64,000 bases of DNA, from assembly GCA_018396705.1 (NCBI GenBank), contig JAGTQZ010000004.1:390877-454876 (forward strand). Reading direction: 5' to 3'. Positions 63,892 to 64,000 of the stretch are shown piece by piece. Within the stretch, counting starts at the first letter, position 1; every line of letters starts with the position of its first letter. Source of the DNA: Candidatus Bathyarchaeota archaeon (GTDB lineage Archaea; Thermoproteota; Bathyarchaeia; Bathyarchaeales; Bathycorpusculaceae). The position numbers and the translations under genes were made by a program. The notes under the pieces were generated by a model. The model was given only the letters and a program-made list of their open reading frames with translations. It did no database searches and was not told the DNA's origin.

Positions 63892-64000
63892 ATGAATAGA
63901 AAAGGCGTTGCTTTCCGTTTGAAGGTGCTTTTGGTGGCGATCGTAATAATCGTCGCTGCTATCGTCGGCGTCTTAGTATATCTTTACACAACTCCCGGAG
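63892..64000 (+). CDS. Start of an exported or membrane-anchored protein (cut by window edge)
   Basis: Thirty-six codons are visible: a short basic N terminus, then a hydrophobic segment VLLVAIVIIVAAIVGVLVYL followed by YTTPG. It is probably a signal anchor of a transporter-associated binding protein, but the rest is beyond the edge. Confidence 0.6.
   Translation, partial: MNRKGVAFRLKVLLVAIVIIVAAIVGVLVYLYTTPG

Overview
The window looks like a chromosome segment of an uncultivated archaeon, most plausibly a Bathyarchaeia-type member of the TACK/Thermoproteota group; that placement is inferred from gene content alone. Archaeal markers include a CDC48 AAA ATPase, an ATP-dependent DNA ligase, an archaeosine tRNA-ribosyltransferase, an Lsm protein, a beta-CASP nuclease, an archaemetzincin, a presenilin-like protease and a PAC2 protein. 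Promoters are TATA-type, there are many GTG/TTG starts, and one tRNA-Ser appears to carry an intron. No rRNA and no CRISPR array were seen.

Layout. 1-8500: chromosomal genes (threonine synthase end with a fused winged helix, ECF S component, AIR-synthase-like protein, sugar epimerase, glycosyltransferase, TPR protein, DNA ligase, E1-like protein, ICMT-like methyltransferase). 8620-12620: tRNA-Cys, a frameshifted tyrosine integrase, a gene-poor stretch, a membrane-anchored beta-propeller protein and tRNA-Ser. 12700-18130: radical SAM protein, nitroreductase, and an operon-like pair of a malate/lactate dehydrogenase and a LUD/ferredoxin/CCG fusion that suggests 2-hydroxyacid oxidation.

18416-34966 is accessory DNA arranged around one tRNA-Phe gene. 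To its left is a 10.85-kb integrated element bounded by an exact 22-bp repeat of the tRNA 3' end. It carries a subtilase, a surface protein, a small RHH-like regulator, an archaeo-eukaryotic primase and P-loop ATPase pair in overlapping frames, a run of small unknown genes and an intact integrase. To its right is a second, decayed element of about 5.6 kb, bounded by a diverged direct repeat of the tRNA 5' end plus its promoter and carrying a related integrase. So the same tRNA seems to have been used from both sides by paralogous integrases.

35000-51700 is housekeeping: tRNA-Val, amino-sugar activation (GlmM/GlmU-like), Lsm protein, PAC2 protein, TgtA, PHP protein, CoA transferase, beta-CASP nuclease, archaemetzincin, presenilin-like protease, ferredoxin, a broken acetyltransferase-thioredoxin fusion and CDC48.

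51800-63800 is a catabolic-looking cluster: a molybdopterin/tungstopterin oxidoreductase, an arginase-fold protein, two FAD-linked oxidases with a CCG iron-sulfur partner, a UbiU/UbiV-like pair of U32 proteins with the expected cysteine patterns, and, on the opposite strand, a luciferase-like flavin/F420 oxidoreductase and a TIGR04076-like protein. I infer an anaerobic pathway that may hydroxylate and oxidise an organic substrate I cannot identify. It is the best candidate here for an undescribed system, together with the two-sided tRNA-Phe integration locus. Several frameshifts fall in short homopolymer runs, so some apparent pseudogenes may be assembly errors.
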